From the NCBI GenBank assembly GCA_902766525.1, contig CACXDX010000186.1, forward strand, positions 1-30,367: DNA of 30,367 nucleotides, in the 5' to 3' direction. This document shows positions 15,976-23,687 of the stretch, piece by piece; position 1 is the first letter of the stretch, and each line of letters opens with the position of its first letter. The DNA comes from an uncultured Bacillota bacterium. Its GTDB lineage: Bacteria > Bacillota > Dehalobacteriia > UBA7702. Below the pieces are notes generated by a model. The model was not told the origin of the DNA and did not search any database. It was given only the letters and a program-made list of their open reading frames with translations. The position numbers and the translations under genes were made by a program.

Positions 15976-16759
15976 CTTCCTTGCCTCCTTCCCCCTGACG
16001 CTGTTCATTTTCGATCTTCACGCGGCGTTTTGTATACAATCCCAGTGCGCCGAAAACCGCCGCCGCCCCGACAAAGATTCCCGGTTTCCATTTCGTGTAA
16101 TCGTGAATCGTTGACGGAATACTTTTCGTCGGAATATCTTCCGGTAAGCCCAGATCTTTAAAGGGAACATCGGAAATATAAAGCCAGCGGGTGCCGCCGC
16201 CTTCCGTTTCCCCGTAAACTTTCTGAATATATCCGGAATCCGCTTTGATTCGCGCCCAGGCTTCATCCAACAGATCATCTCGTGTACCGAAGGTCAGCGC
16301 TCCGGAGGGACATACCGACGTACATGCCGGGGACTCGTTTTTAGCCAGCTTTTCGGCACAGAGACGACATTTCATCACCGATGGGAAAACCTTATCCCAT
16401 TCGTATTTGGGTACACTGTAGGGGCAACCGATCATGCAATAGCGACAGCCCACACATTTTTTGGCATCGTATACCACCGCGCCCTCATCACTGACGGTGA
16501 TCGCTTTGGCAAAGCACACCGCCACGCAGCTCGGTTCAAGACAGTGCATACACTGGTGTTTCGCAAAACGCAGCACATCTTCTTTGCCCTTTTTCACATC
16601 GTGGTATTCCACGACCGTCCAGGTCTTGTCATCCAGCTTCGCATCGTAACCGTGAGCGTTTTCTTCATAGGGCAGGCCGTTCCACATTTTGCAAGCCACA
16701 GTACAGCTGCCGCAACCTACGCATTTCGTCACATCAAACAATACAGCGCAGTCTTTCAT
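15968..16759 (-). CDS. HybA-like four-cluster ferredoxin subunit with C-terminal membrane anchor
   Basis: The 263-residue product has four [4Fe-4S] cysteine groups in the DmsB/HybA/FdnH order: CVGCGSCTVAC near 15, CMHCLEPSCVAVC near 72, CVGCRYCMIGCPY near 102 and CRLCAEK...CTSVCPSGAL near 132-150. A single hydrophobic helix at about 230-245 (IFVGAAAVFGALGLY) is followed by a basic KRRVK tail. The positive-inside rule then puts the Fe-S part outside the cell. It has no signal peptide, so it probably hitchhikes on the Tat signal of the hydrogenase. The start ATG overlaps the hydrogenase stop (ATGA). It would carry electrons between the H-cluster subunit and the NrfD-like protein. Confidence 0.9.
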   Translation of the reverse strand: MKDCAVLFDVTKCVGCGSCTVACKMWNGLPYEENAHGYDAKLDDKTWTVVEYHDVKKGKEDVLRFAKHQCMHCLEPSCVAVCFAKAITVSDEGAVVYDAKKCVGCRYCMIGCPYSVPKYEWDKVFPSVMKCRLCAEKLAKNESPACTSVCPSGALTFGTRDDLLDEAWARIKADSGYIQKVYGETEGGGTRWLYISDVPFKDLGLPEDIPTKSIPSTIHDYTKWKPGIFVGAAAVFGALGLYTKRRVKIENEQRQGEGGKEDV

Positions 16760-18381
16760 TGAACCTCACCCCTTTCGCCGTTGTACGGATCCACGTAATC
16801 TTTCGTGTCTTTCGCTTCCAGCGACGCACTCCGATCCGTATATTCCGTATGCAGAATCAGCTCCGCAAGTTCACTCAAAGGCTCTCCCAAAAATTCATCG
16901 TAGAGCGCCTTGATTTCATCATTTTTGTAGCTGACACGTTTTTCGGGGCTAAGCGCTTCATCGGCTTTGTAGATTGAAGCGAGACGGTTACGGCGCAGCC
17001 CGTTGCTGGGCGGAACCACCGTCTTGGCCTGACCGCCACCGCCGATGCAGCCGCCGGGACAGGTCATCACTTCCAGAAAATGCAGGTCACTTCGTTTCCC
17101 GGCTTTGATTTCCTCACACAGTGTCCGCGCGGCGTGCAGACCGTTGCACACGGCCACCTTTACTTCGCCGAAACCGGGGACATCCACCGATCCTTCGGCA
17201 TAACCGTCAAGATCACCGTCACGGAGAACTTCCAGGTGCAGCAAATCTTCCGGAGGATCCTCACCGGAAACAAGGAAGTAAGCGGCACGGATCGCCGCTT
17301 CCATCACACCGCCGGTATTGGGGAAAATGATTGCTCCCCCGCTCCCTTCGCTGACGATGGGATCAAAACTCCCCTTCGGCAAACTCATGAAATCAATACC
17401 CTGATTACGAATCATTTGCGCCAATTCTCTGGTGGTAAGGATAACGTCAACATCGCGCATACCCGAATACTTTTTCTTTTCATGTTCTTCCCAGTAACGT
17501 CGGGCAGCGTCCATTTCCGGACGACTCATTTCAAATTTTTTCGCCGTGCAGGGCGGAATATTGACAACGACGATTTTATCCGGATCGATCTTTTTCTTCT
17601 TCGCCCAGTACGTCTTCAGCATCGCCCCCATCTCCGCCACGGGGCTCTTCGCCGAGGAAATATTCGGAATCAGTTCCGGATAATAATATTCCACAAACTT
17701 CACCCAACCGGGGCAGCACGACGTAAACTGCGGCAAAACGCCGCCGCTGGTCAAGCGATGCACCAATTCACTGCCTTCCTCCATGATCGTGGAGTCAGAG
17801 GAGAAATCAATATTAATAACGTAATCAAAACCCAGCTCCCGAAGGGCGGTGATCATCTGCTCCTGAGCCCATTCACCCTGAGCCATACCGAATTCCTCAC
17901 CGATGGACACGCGTACACCGGGAGAGATCGTCGCCACGGTGATCTTATCCGGATCGTCAATGGCTTCAAGGGCGCGATCGATCTGACTCTTTTCCCGTAT
18001 GGCACCGGTGGGGCAATTCAGGGCACACTGACCGCAATGGACACAGATAAACCCATCGACAACGGGTAATTCATAGTAATTGTAAACCGTTTCGGTATTT
18101 TGACAAACCTCCAGGCATTGACCGCAGAGAATACAGGCGGAGTCCACCCGTTCGATCGAGGGATTCTGCGGATCAATGGGAACGCGGCCTTTGACCTGAG
18201 CCGGCCAGTTCCCTTCGTTGGTATATTGTGTCGGCAGCCAGCCGCTGCCGCCGGGTTCTTCGACAATGTCACAACCGGACACCGCCGCCGCCACCGTCAC
18301 ACCGGCCGCCGCACCCAAAAACTGACGACGGGTCAGCTGAGGCTGTTTTTTTTGTTTTTGGATTTTTTGTCGCTCTTTCAC
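16756..18381 (-). CDS. Tat-exported lipoprotein-type [FeFe] hydrogenase
   Basis: The 541-residue product begins with a basic region, the twin-arginine motif LTRRQFLGAA (Arg18-Arg19), a hydrophobic stretch and a lipobox-like VSGC (Cys37). Folded export followed by lipid anchoring on the outer face of the membrane is therefore likely. Next come two ferredoxin clusters (Cys83-93, Cys113-123). The H-cluster domain has TSCCPGW (220-226), PPCTAKKFE (Cys278) and TCPGGCIGGGGQ (Cys441, Cys445), and a C-terminal small-subunit domain follows. It lacks the [2Fe-2S] and His-ligated clusters of HydA, so it does not interact with a NuoF partner. The start is GTG (GGGAGG 10 bases upstream). It is coupled to the HybA-like gene. 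The direction (H2 uptake or evolution) cannot be read from the sequence. Confidence 0.92.
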   Translation of the reverse strand: MKERQKIQKQKKQPQLTRRQFLGAAAGVTVAAAVSGCDIVEEPGGSGWLPTQYTNEGNWPAQVKGRVPIDPQNPSIERVDSACILCGQCLEVCQNTETVYNYYELPVVDGFICVHCGQCALNCPTGAIREKSQIDRALEAIDDPDKITVATISPGVRVSIGEEFGMAQGEWAQEQMITALRELGFDYVINIDFSSDSTIMEEGSELVHRLTSGGVLPQFTSCCPGWVKFVEYYYPELIPNISSAKSPVAEMGAMLKTYWAKKKKIDPDKIVVVNIPPCTAKKFEMSRPEMDAARRYWEEHEKKKYSGMRDVDVILTTRELAQMIRNQGIDFMSLPKGSFDPIVSEGSGGAIIFPNTGGVMEAAIRAAYFLVSGEDPPEDLLHLEVLRDGDLDGYAEGSVDVPGFGEVKVAVCNGLHAARTLCEEIKAGKRSDLHFLEVMTCPGGCIGGGGQAKTVVPPSNGLRRNRLASIYKADEALSPEKRVSYKNDEIKALYDEFLGEPLSELAELILHTEYTDRSASLEAKDTKDYVDPYNGERGEVQ

Positions 18382-18405
18382 AACGCTTTTTCCTCCCTTC
18401 CCCGG

Positions 18406-20001
18406 TCAATCTTTTTTCTTTCCGCCGCGGGATTTCTTTTTCCGTTTCTTGGGCGGGACATAAGGAATACCCAAACGTTCCCCGTCATGATCCCGGCCGA
18501 GGAAATAATTGGGCCAGGAAGCCTGCTGGAAGAGATTCCAATCGCAGGGAGCAACGGAATAATCTTTGGTTTCATCTTCCAAACCGTAACCCTTCAGACG
18601 ATTATACGCTTTGACATAGACGCACTTTCGTTCCCCGGGATACACCTCGCACCAACCGTCGCGGCTGCCGCCGCAGGCACCGTTACGCTGATGCTTCGGA
18701 CATTTCGACATCGGGCAGGAATAAGCCGTTTGGGTTAAGGCACAGTCTCCGCAATCTTTGCAGTCATAGAGCACAACCTTTGCCATATGCTCACAGAAGT
18801 GATACGGCCGCATCCACGCGGTACCGTCAATCAGTTTGTAAAAACCGCGCATAAAATTGAAAAGGTTCCGCCCGGGCGTCATCATCAGCCAATGAGTGAA
18901 GTGAGAAATATGATAGATGAATCCCACCTTCATTTCAAGGCTGTCTTTGTCAATTACCGTAGGTTCTTCCTTATTCAGGCCGGTTTTTTCATTCTTTTGG
19001 AAATAATAGAACCCGTTTTTCATCGGGAAATCGAACTCATCGATATGGGACTGCCATTGATCGACATATTTTTCCCCTTCTTCAAGGATATAGTCCATCT
19101 GTTCCGGTTTCAGACCGTGACCGCCGATATGAGCGCCGGCGAATCCCATGCCCTTCATGATACCGTACATTTTCGCAGCCCGAATTAATCGTGCTTCCAA
19201 ACCTTTATCGGCACTTTCTTTTTCTTTTGCCAGCACTTCCACGAGTTCGTCGGTAACGACGCAGCCCGGGATACCGTTTTTGTTCATCAGTTTTGCCGTA
19301 CCGTAAGGAAGCAGATAGATATTTCCGACCACAGGCACTTTAAGCTCGTTCTTTTCCATAAAGAGCAAAACTTCATGGAATTTACGCATATCATATCCCA
19401 GTTGGGTAATGATAAATTTCGCGCCACCGTCCCGAACCTTCTTTACCAACTTGTTATATTGAGCCATCTGTTCCGATTCCTGACTTTTAAAGGGGGAGAC
19501 GGCACAGCCGTAAAAGAAATTCGTCGGTTGATTTTTAATGGTTCGGGGACCGAATTGATATTCCAGCCCCTGATTCATTTCACCCAGCAATTTGCAGCAT
19601 TGAATGGGGTCAATGTCAAAAACGGGCTTGGCGCGGCCGCCGTAGGCGTTGTTGACGTAATCGCCCGTCATTACCAGCAAATTATGGATGTTGCTGCGTT
19701 CCATGGCATAAAGCTGGCTTTCCATCTGCGTACGGTTTTTATCTTTGCAGGTGAAATGTACCAGCGGATCAATTCCGATATCCAGGATTTCCTTCCCCAG
19801 GTTTTCCGCGAGAATCGCCGGGTTGCCGCCGGGGCAGTCGGTAATGGTAATAGCGTGAACACGGGGATCTTTTGCCGCATATTTTGCCGTTTCGATCGCT
19901 TCTTCCTGAGCTTTCTCTCTGGCGCCGCGGCCCGGAACAATCTCCCAGGTAACGGAAAAAGTTCCGGGATCCAAGAGAGATTCTTTAAATCTGTTTGTCA
20001 T
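18406..20001 (-). CDS. metF: Methylenetetrahydrofolate reductase, MetF fused to a MetV-like cysteine-rich domain
   Basis: The 531-residue product has the MetF barrel at about 1-310 (TFSVTWEIVPG with the catalytic-type Glu20; LLVMTGDYVN near 108). A C-terminal MTHFR_C/MetV-like domain at about 395-490 carries eight cysteines (Cys414, 417, 420, 429, 434, 443, 451, 460) that probably bind Fe-S clusters. The very basic tail PPKKRKKKSRGGKKKD is unusual. The enzyme interconverts methylene-THF and methyl-THF. In many acetogens MetF and MetV are separate proteins; here they are one chain. I chose the ATG at 20001 (AAAGGAG 8 bases upstream) over an in-frame extension to 20181 that would overlap folD. 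The next gene, 24 bases on, is the Tat hydrogenase; no RnfC2 or Hdr partner is present. Confidence 0.9.
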   Translation of the reverse strand: MTNRFKESLLDPGTFSVTWEIVPGRGAREKAQEEAIETAKYAAKDPRVHAITITDCPGGNPAILAENLGKEILDIGIDPLVHFTCKDKNRTQMESQLYAMERSNIHNLLVMTGDYVNNAYGGRAKPVFDIDPIQCCKLLGEMNQGLEYQFGPRTIKNQPTNFFYGCAVSPFKSQESEQMAQYNKLVKKVRDGGAKFIITQLGYDMRKFHEVLLFMEKNELKVPVVGNIYLLPYGTAKLMNKNGIPGCVVTDELVEVLAKEKESADKGLEARLIRAAKMYGIMKGMGFAGAHIGGHGLKPEQMDYILEEGEKYVDQWQSHIDEFDFPMKNGFYYFQKNEKTGLNKEEPTVIDKDSLEMKVGFIYHISHFTHWLMMTPGRNLFNFMRGFYKLIDGTAWMRPYHFCEHMAKVVLYDCKDCGDCALTQTAYSCPMSKCPKHQRNGACGGSRDGWCEVYPGERKCVYVKAYNRLKGYGLEDETKDYSVAPCDWNLFQQASWPNYFLGRDHDGERLGIPYVPPKKRKKKSRGGKKKD

Positions 20002-20083
20002 AAAAACAACTCCTTTAATAGGCGGTTTTATAAAAAGATCGGCATAAATTTTCCGGCCTTTTTTCGGACTGTAATCGGAAAAC

Positions 20084-20129
20084 GCCGGCTGCGGCGGAAA
20101 ACCGAAAAAGTATCCGCCGCATCGCCGGC
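20084..20129 (-). other. Strong GC-rich hairpin between folD and metF
   Basis: GCGGCGGA/TCCGCCGC (20091-20098 with 20113-20120) is extended by GCCGGC/GCCGGC (20084-20089 with 20124-20129), 14 pairs in total with a 14-base loop. It lies in the only long gap (142 bases) of the C1 part of the run. The minus-strand sequence after it is GTTTTCC, a poor T run, so partial termination or mRNA processing that sets folD and metF levels is more likely than a full stop. Confidence 0.65.
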
Positions 20130-20143
20130 GATCATACCGAGAC

Positions 20144-21010
20144 TCAGCCTTTTTTTGCCGCCTGTTTTTCCGCCGCGACAATTACATGTTTCGCCAAAAC
20201 GGAAGTTGTCACACTGCCGACACCGCCGGGAACGGGGGTAATGGCGTCAACGACACCGTCAGCGTAAGCAAAATCAACGTCACCGACGATTTTTGAGGGA
20301 TCATTGGGGTCGGCGTTGATGCCGACATCGATAACGATCTGACCGGGAGCCAAATGTTTTTCCCCAATTAGGCCGGCCTTCCCTGCGGCGGAAATAATGA
20401 TCTCCGCATTTTTACAGGGAGTAAACGCATCCTTTGTAAAGATGTGACACACCGTAACGGTAGCAAACCGCGTCAGCAGCAAAACAGAGAGCGGCTTGCC
20501 GACAACGGCACCCCAGCCCACCAAAGCAACACGCGCGCTTTTTACCTCAATATTGTAATAATCAAGGATTTCCAGTACTGCCTGAGCGGTACAGGGCGGA
20601 AAACCGTCGCTGCTGCCGTCATAGACAAGACCGCTGTTGATCGTCGTCATGGCATCAACATCCTTTTCCGCGTTTAACGTGTTGCAGATCTTCTCGGCGT
20701 CAAGATGCTCCGGCAACGGCCGAAACAACAGTACACCGTGGACATTATCATCTTCGTTAAGATCTTTTATAGCGGAAATCAACGTATCTTCGGCAACATC
20801 CCCTGCAAGGTAAACATTGCGAACAGCTATGCCCAATGAGGCCATTTTTTTCATTGCGCCCCGTTCATAGGCAATATCGCTTTCTTTTTCACCGACGCGA
20901 ATAATCGCCAATGTCGGACAAATATCCTTCTTTTTCAGTTCTTCCGCGCGCCGGGCCAAATCTTTCTGCATCGCCTGGGCGACTTCTTTCCCCGATAATA
21001 TTTTAGCCAT
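20144..21010 (-). CDS. folD: Methylenetetrahydrofolate dehydrogenase / methenyltetrahydrofolate cyclohydrolase
   Basis: The 288-residue product matches FolD: YERGAMKKMASLGI near 50 (the catalytic Lys region), GVLLFRPLPEHLD near 95, and the nucleotide-binding GWGAVVGKPLSVLLL near 165. The C-terminal PVPGGVGSVTTSVLAKH is the family signature. The usual Q/S-PLP of that motif reads FRPLPEHL here, a variant seen in some Clostridia. It interconverts methylene-THF and formyl-THF. I took the ATG at 21010 (GGAGG 9 bases upstream); a TTG at 21028 would place the ribosome site inside the gene. It lies 14 bases after fchA. Confidence 0.92.
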   Translation of the reverse strand: MAKILSGKEVAQAMQKDLARRAEELKKKDICPTLAIIRVGEKESDIAYERGAMKKMASLGIAVRNVYLAGDVAEDTLISAIKDLNEDDNVHGVLLFRPLPEHLDAEKICNTLNAEKDVDAMTTINSGLVYDGSSDGFPPCTAQAVLEILDYYNIEVKSARVALVGWGAVVGKPLSVLLLTRFATVTVCHIFTKDAFTPCKNAEIIISAAGKAGLIGEKHLAPGQIVIDVGINADPNDPSKIVGDVDFAYADGVVDAITPVPGGVGSVTTSVLAKHVIVAAEKQAAKKG

Positions 21011-21024
21011 GCGTTTTTGCCTCC

Positions 21025-21660
21025 TCAAGATGGTTTTACCTGCTTCAAAACGGAAGCGTAAATCATATCAGCCTTTTCGGCATATGCTTCGGTTCGGGCA
21101 GTGGTTTTCGCGTTCATTTCTTCGGCGACATCACGGTTTTTCATCAGCCGCGTATTGACATAAACATTCAGTGCCGCGCCGAGAATCGCCGCTTTACAAC
21201 AGAGTACACCGACACCGACATCACTGACGAGAAGCGGATTCCCCTTTTTCAGGAACTCTTCAAGATAATCCACGGCGAGGCAGCATTCCTCCATGATCTC
21301 CAGCGGAACTTTGCAGGCGTCCAGCGTTGTCTGTTCCAGCACCCGTTCTTTTTCAAGACGTTCCTCTTCGGTTGTTTCTTTCATGGCATAAGCCTTTGAA
21401 AGAGGCTCAAACATGAGAGCATCTTCATCCATGAGATCAAGCAGTCGTTTCTGCGTCGCATCGCACTTCTTCTGAAGCTCGATAATATCTTCTTCCACGG
21501 CAGCGAATTTTTTCTTCCCTTTGGTGAAACTTCCCACCATATTCCCGAGGGCGGTACCGACAGCACCGACAAATGCCGCCGCGCCGCCGCCGCCGGGAAC
21601 CGGCAGTTTTGCTGCCAGTTCTTCAATAACTTGTTGGGATTGTTTTTCCGCGAATCGCAT
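21025..21660 (-). CDS. fchA: Methenyltetrahydrofolate cyclohydrolase (formiminotransferase-cyclodeaminase family)
   Basis: The 211-residue helical protein has LAAKLPVPGGGGAAAFVGAVG near 15-35, the cyclodeaminase signature, and the later PLLVSDVGVGVLCCKAA. In acetogens and purine fermenters FchA converts methenyl-THF to formyl-THF. It stands next to FolD, which may also have cyclohydrolase activity, a common overlap in acetogens. GGGAGG is 7 bases before the ATG; the gap to fhs is 17 bases. Confidence 0.9.
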   Translation of the reverse strand: MRFAEKQSQQVIEELAAKLPVPGGGGAAAFVGAVGTALGNMVGSFTKGKKKFAAVEEDIIELQKKCDATQKRLLDLMDEDALMFEPLSKAYAMKETTEEERLEKERVLEQTTLDACKVPLEIMEECCLAVDYLEEFLKKGNPLLVSDVGVGVLCCKAAILGAALNVYVNTRLMKNRDVAEEMNAKTTARTEAYAEKADMIYASVLKQVKPS

Positions 21661-21677
21661 GCCCGATCCTCCCTTCT

Positions 21678-23435
21678 TTAAAACAGTCCGGATACTTTAC
21701 CGGTTTCCGTATCAACATCCACTTTCATGTAAGCAGGACGGGAACTTGTTCCGGGCATCAGAGAAATCGCGCCGGCCATCGGGCAGAGGAACCGGGCGCC
21801 GCCGTAGATCAAAACGTCACGGATCGGCAGTTTCCAGCCTTTGGGTGCGCCTTTGAGCGTCGGATCATGGGTAAGACTCAGGTGAGTCTTCACCATCATC
21901 GTGGCAAAATCGTTGTATTTGGGATCGGCTTCAAAGCGTTTCGCTTTTTCTTCCGCCAGTTCCGACCATTCGACACCGTCGGCGCCGTAAACTTCTCTGG
22001 CAATTCGATCGACACGCTGGCGTAAAGGCATATCAAGATCGTAGAGATATTTCAGATCAACCGGATCTTTGCAGGCGTCGATGACGGCATCGGCCAGTTC
22101 CAGCGCACCTTCGCCGCCGTACTGCCAATGAGCCGATTTCGCGCAGCGAACACCCAATTCATCGCAAGCGCGGCGAATGAGATTGATTTCCGCATCGGTA
22201 TCGGTATAGAAGCTGTTGATGCACACAACGGGATTGATCCCGGATTTTTTGATGGTGTTGATATGATGAATCAGGTTGCACAGACCTTTTTCCAGAAGAT
22301 CAAGGTTTTCTTTGGTGTATTCATCGGGAAGGGGATGACCCGGAGTGACGGTAGGCCCGCCGCCGTGCATCTTGAGGGCACGAACGGTGCAAACCAAAAC
22401 GGAAACGTTGGGTTTCAGTCCGGAAATGCGGGACTTCACATTCCAGAATTTTTCAAAGCCGATATCGGCGGCAAAACCGCTTTCCGTGATATGATAATCA
22501 AAGAGCTTCAGGGAGAGCCGGTCGCCGATGATCGAAGACTGACCGATGGCGATGTTGGCAAAGGGGCCCGCATGAACAAGGCAGGGCTGATGTTCAACGG
22601 TATAGCAGAGCGTGGGATTGATCGTATTGCGCATCCATGCCGTCATCGCGCCGTCCACCTGAAGATCGGCAGTGGTGACCGGTTTGCCGTTCCGATCGTA
22701 AGCAAGAACGATTTCACTGATGCGCTGACGGAGATCTTTCAGATCTCTGGCCACGGCCAAAATAGCCATGAGTTCGGAACTGACGGAGATACCGAAACGG
22801 CTCTTCATCCGATAGCCGTCTTTATCGCCGCCGATACCGATTTCGATGTTACGTAAACATTGAGCCGCAAAGTCAATGATCCAACCCATTTCAACCCGTT
22901 CCGGATCGATATCCAAACGTTTCAGACCACGTTCTGCCAGCTGTTCATCACTGTAGTTCCTTTCATGCTGCATGCGAGCATTCAACGCCACCATCGACAG
23001 ATTATGAGCGTTGGTGATATCATTGATATCACCGGTCAGCCCGAGAGAAAATTCCGTCATCGGAATCAGCAGCGCGTTGCCGCCACCGGCGGCGGTACCT
23101 TTAATGTTCATCGTCGGACCGCCGGAAGGCTGACGTAAGCAGCCGCCGACATTAACGCCGCGTTTTCCCAAACCTTCAATGAGCCCCAGAGACGTCGTGG
23201 ATTTTCCTTCTCCCAGCGGCGTCGGGGTAATGGCGGTGACTTCAATGAATTTGCCGTCGGGACGGTCTCCGAGACGACTCATGATCTTTTGGAAATTCAG
23301 CTTCGGTGTCCTTCCGTAGGGAATGATCTCGTCGGCTTCCAACCCCATTTTTTCACGGAACTCGTCTACAGAGGGCAAGTTCTTCTCTGCATCTTCGGCG
23401 ATCTGCCAATCTTTCATTACAGTGGGATCTAACAT
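21678..23435 (-). CDS. fhs: Formate--tetrahydrofolate ligase
   Basis: The 585-residue product is a full Fhs (usual size about 555-560, with extra N-terminal residues here). TPTPLGEGKSTTSLGLIEGL near 85 is the ATP-binding loop, LRQPSGGPTMNIKGTAAGGG near 115 the conserved motif after it, and the end SLMPGTSSRPAYMKVDVD is typical. The reaction is formate + ATP + THF to formyl-THF; run backwards it yields ATP and formate. I chose the ATG at 23435 (AAGAGAGGC just upstream) over a start at 23480. It is the first gene of the long minus-strand run and has its own promoter about 107 bases upstream. Confidence 0.95.
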   Translation of the reverse strand: MLDPTVMKDWQIAEDAEKNLPSVDEFREKMGLEADEIIPYGRTPKLNFQKIMSRLGDRPDGKFIEVTAITPTPLGEGKSTTSLGLIEGLGKRGVNVGGCLRQPSGGPTMNIKGTAAGGGNALLIPMTEFSLGLTGDINDITNAHNLSMVALNARMQHERNYSDEQLAERGLKRLDIDPERVEMGWIIDFAAQCLRNIEIGIGGDKDGYRMKSRFGISVSSELMAILAVARDLKDLRQRISEIVLAYDRNGKPVTTADLQVDGAMTAWMRNTINPTLCYTVEHQPCLVHAGPFANIAIGQSSIIGDRLSLKLFDYHITESGFAADIGFEKFWNVKSRISGLKPNVSVLVCTVRALKMHGGGPTVTPGHPLPDEYTKENLDLLEKGLCNLIHHINTIKKSGINPVVCINSFYTDTDAEINLIRRACDELGVRCAKSAHWQYGGEGALELADAVIDACKDPVDLKYLYDLDMPLRQRVDRIAREVYGADGVEWSELAEEKAKRFEADPKYNDFATMMVKTHLSLTHDPTLKGAPKGWKLPIRDVLIYGGARFLCPMAGAISLMPGTSSRPAYMKVDVDTETGKVSGLF

Positions 23436-23498
23436 GTTTTGCCTCTCTTTCTTGCTGTCTTTCAGCATTAAATTTCGCACTTGTATATATTTTTTAGA

Positions 23499-23538
23499 AA
23501 AAAATGCATCAACTTCATTTAAAAATCAAGCATTTTTT
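23499..23538 (-). other. AT-rich hairpin in the fhs leader
   Basis: AAAAAATGC/GCATTTTTT (23499-23507 with 23530-23538) forms a 9-pair stem with a 22-base loop, and the minus strand continues with T residues. It is placed between the promoter and the ribosome site, so it could attenuate the whole C1/hydrogenase run, but the stem is weak (mostly A-T). Confidence 0.35.
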
Positions 23539-23541
23539 CCT

Positions 23542-23570
23542 ATTTTAAAAGTACGCAAAGGGAAAGTCTA
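23542..23570 (-). promoter_or_regulatory. Promoter of the fhs-to-hydA run
   Basis: TAAAAT (23542-23547, minus strand) lies 17 bases from TAGACT (23565-23570). The -35 lies in TGTTAGACT, a 9-base string also present at the -35 of the lysR promoter. The gap 23436-23687 otherwise holds only the leader. Confidence 0.6.
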
Positions 23571-23687
23571 ACAACGAAAAGAAATATCACAATTGGGGAA
23601 AAGAATTATTCCAAAACAAAAAGTACAGACATTTTTCTCCTGAGTTATTCGCAAAATAATATAACCGATCTCCTAAGAGAACATCAC

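Noticed and set aside
20002..20181. N-terminal extension of metF by 60 residues
   Set aside because: It would overlap the end of folD, is very basic and lacks a ribosome site, while the ATG at 20001 has AAAGGAG at 8 bases.
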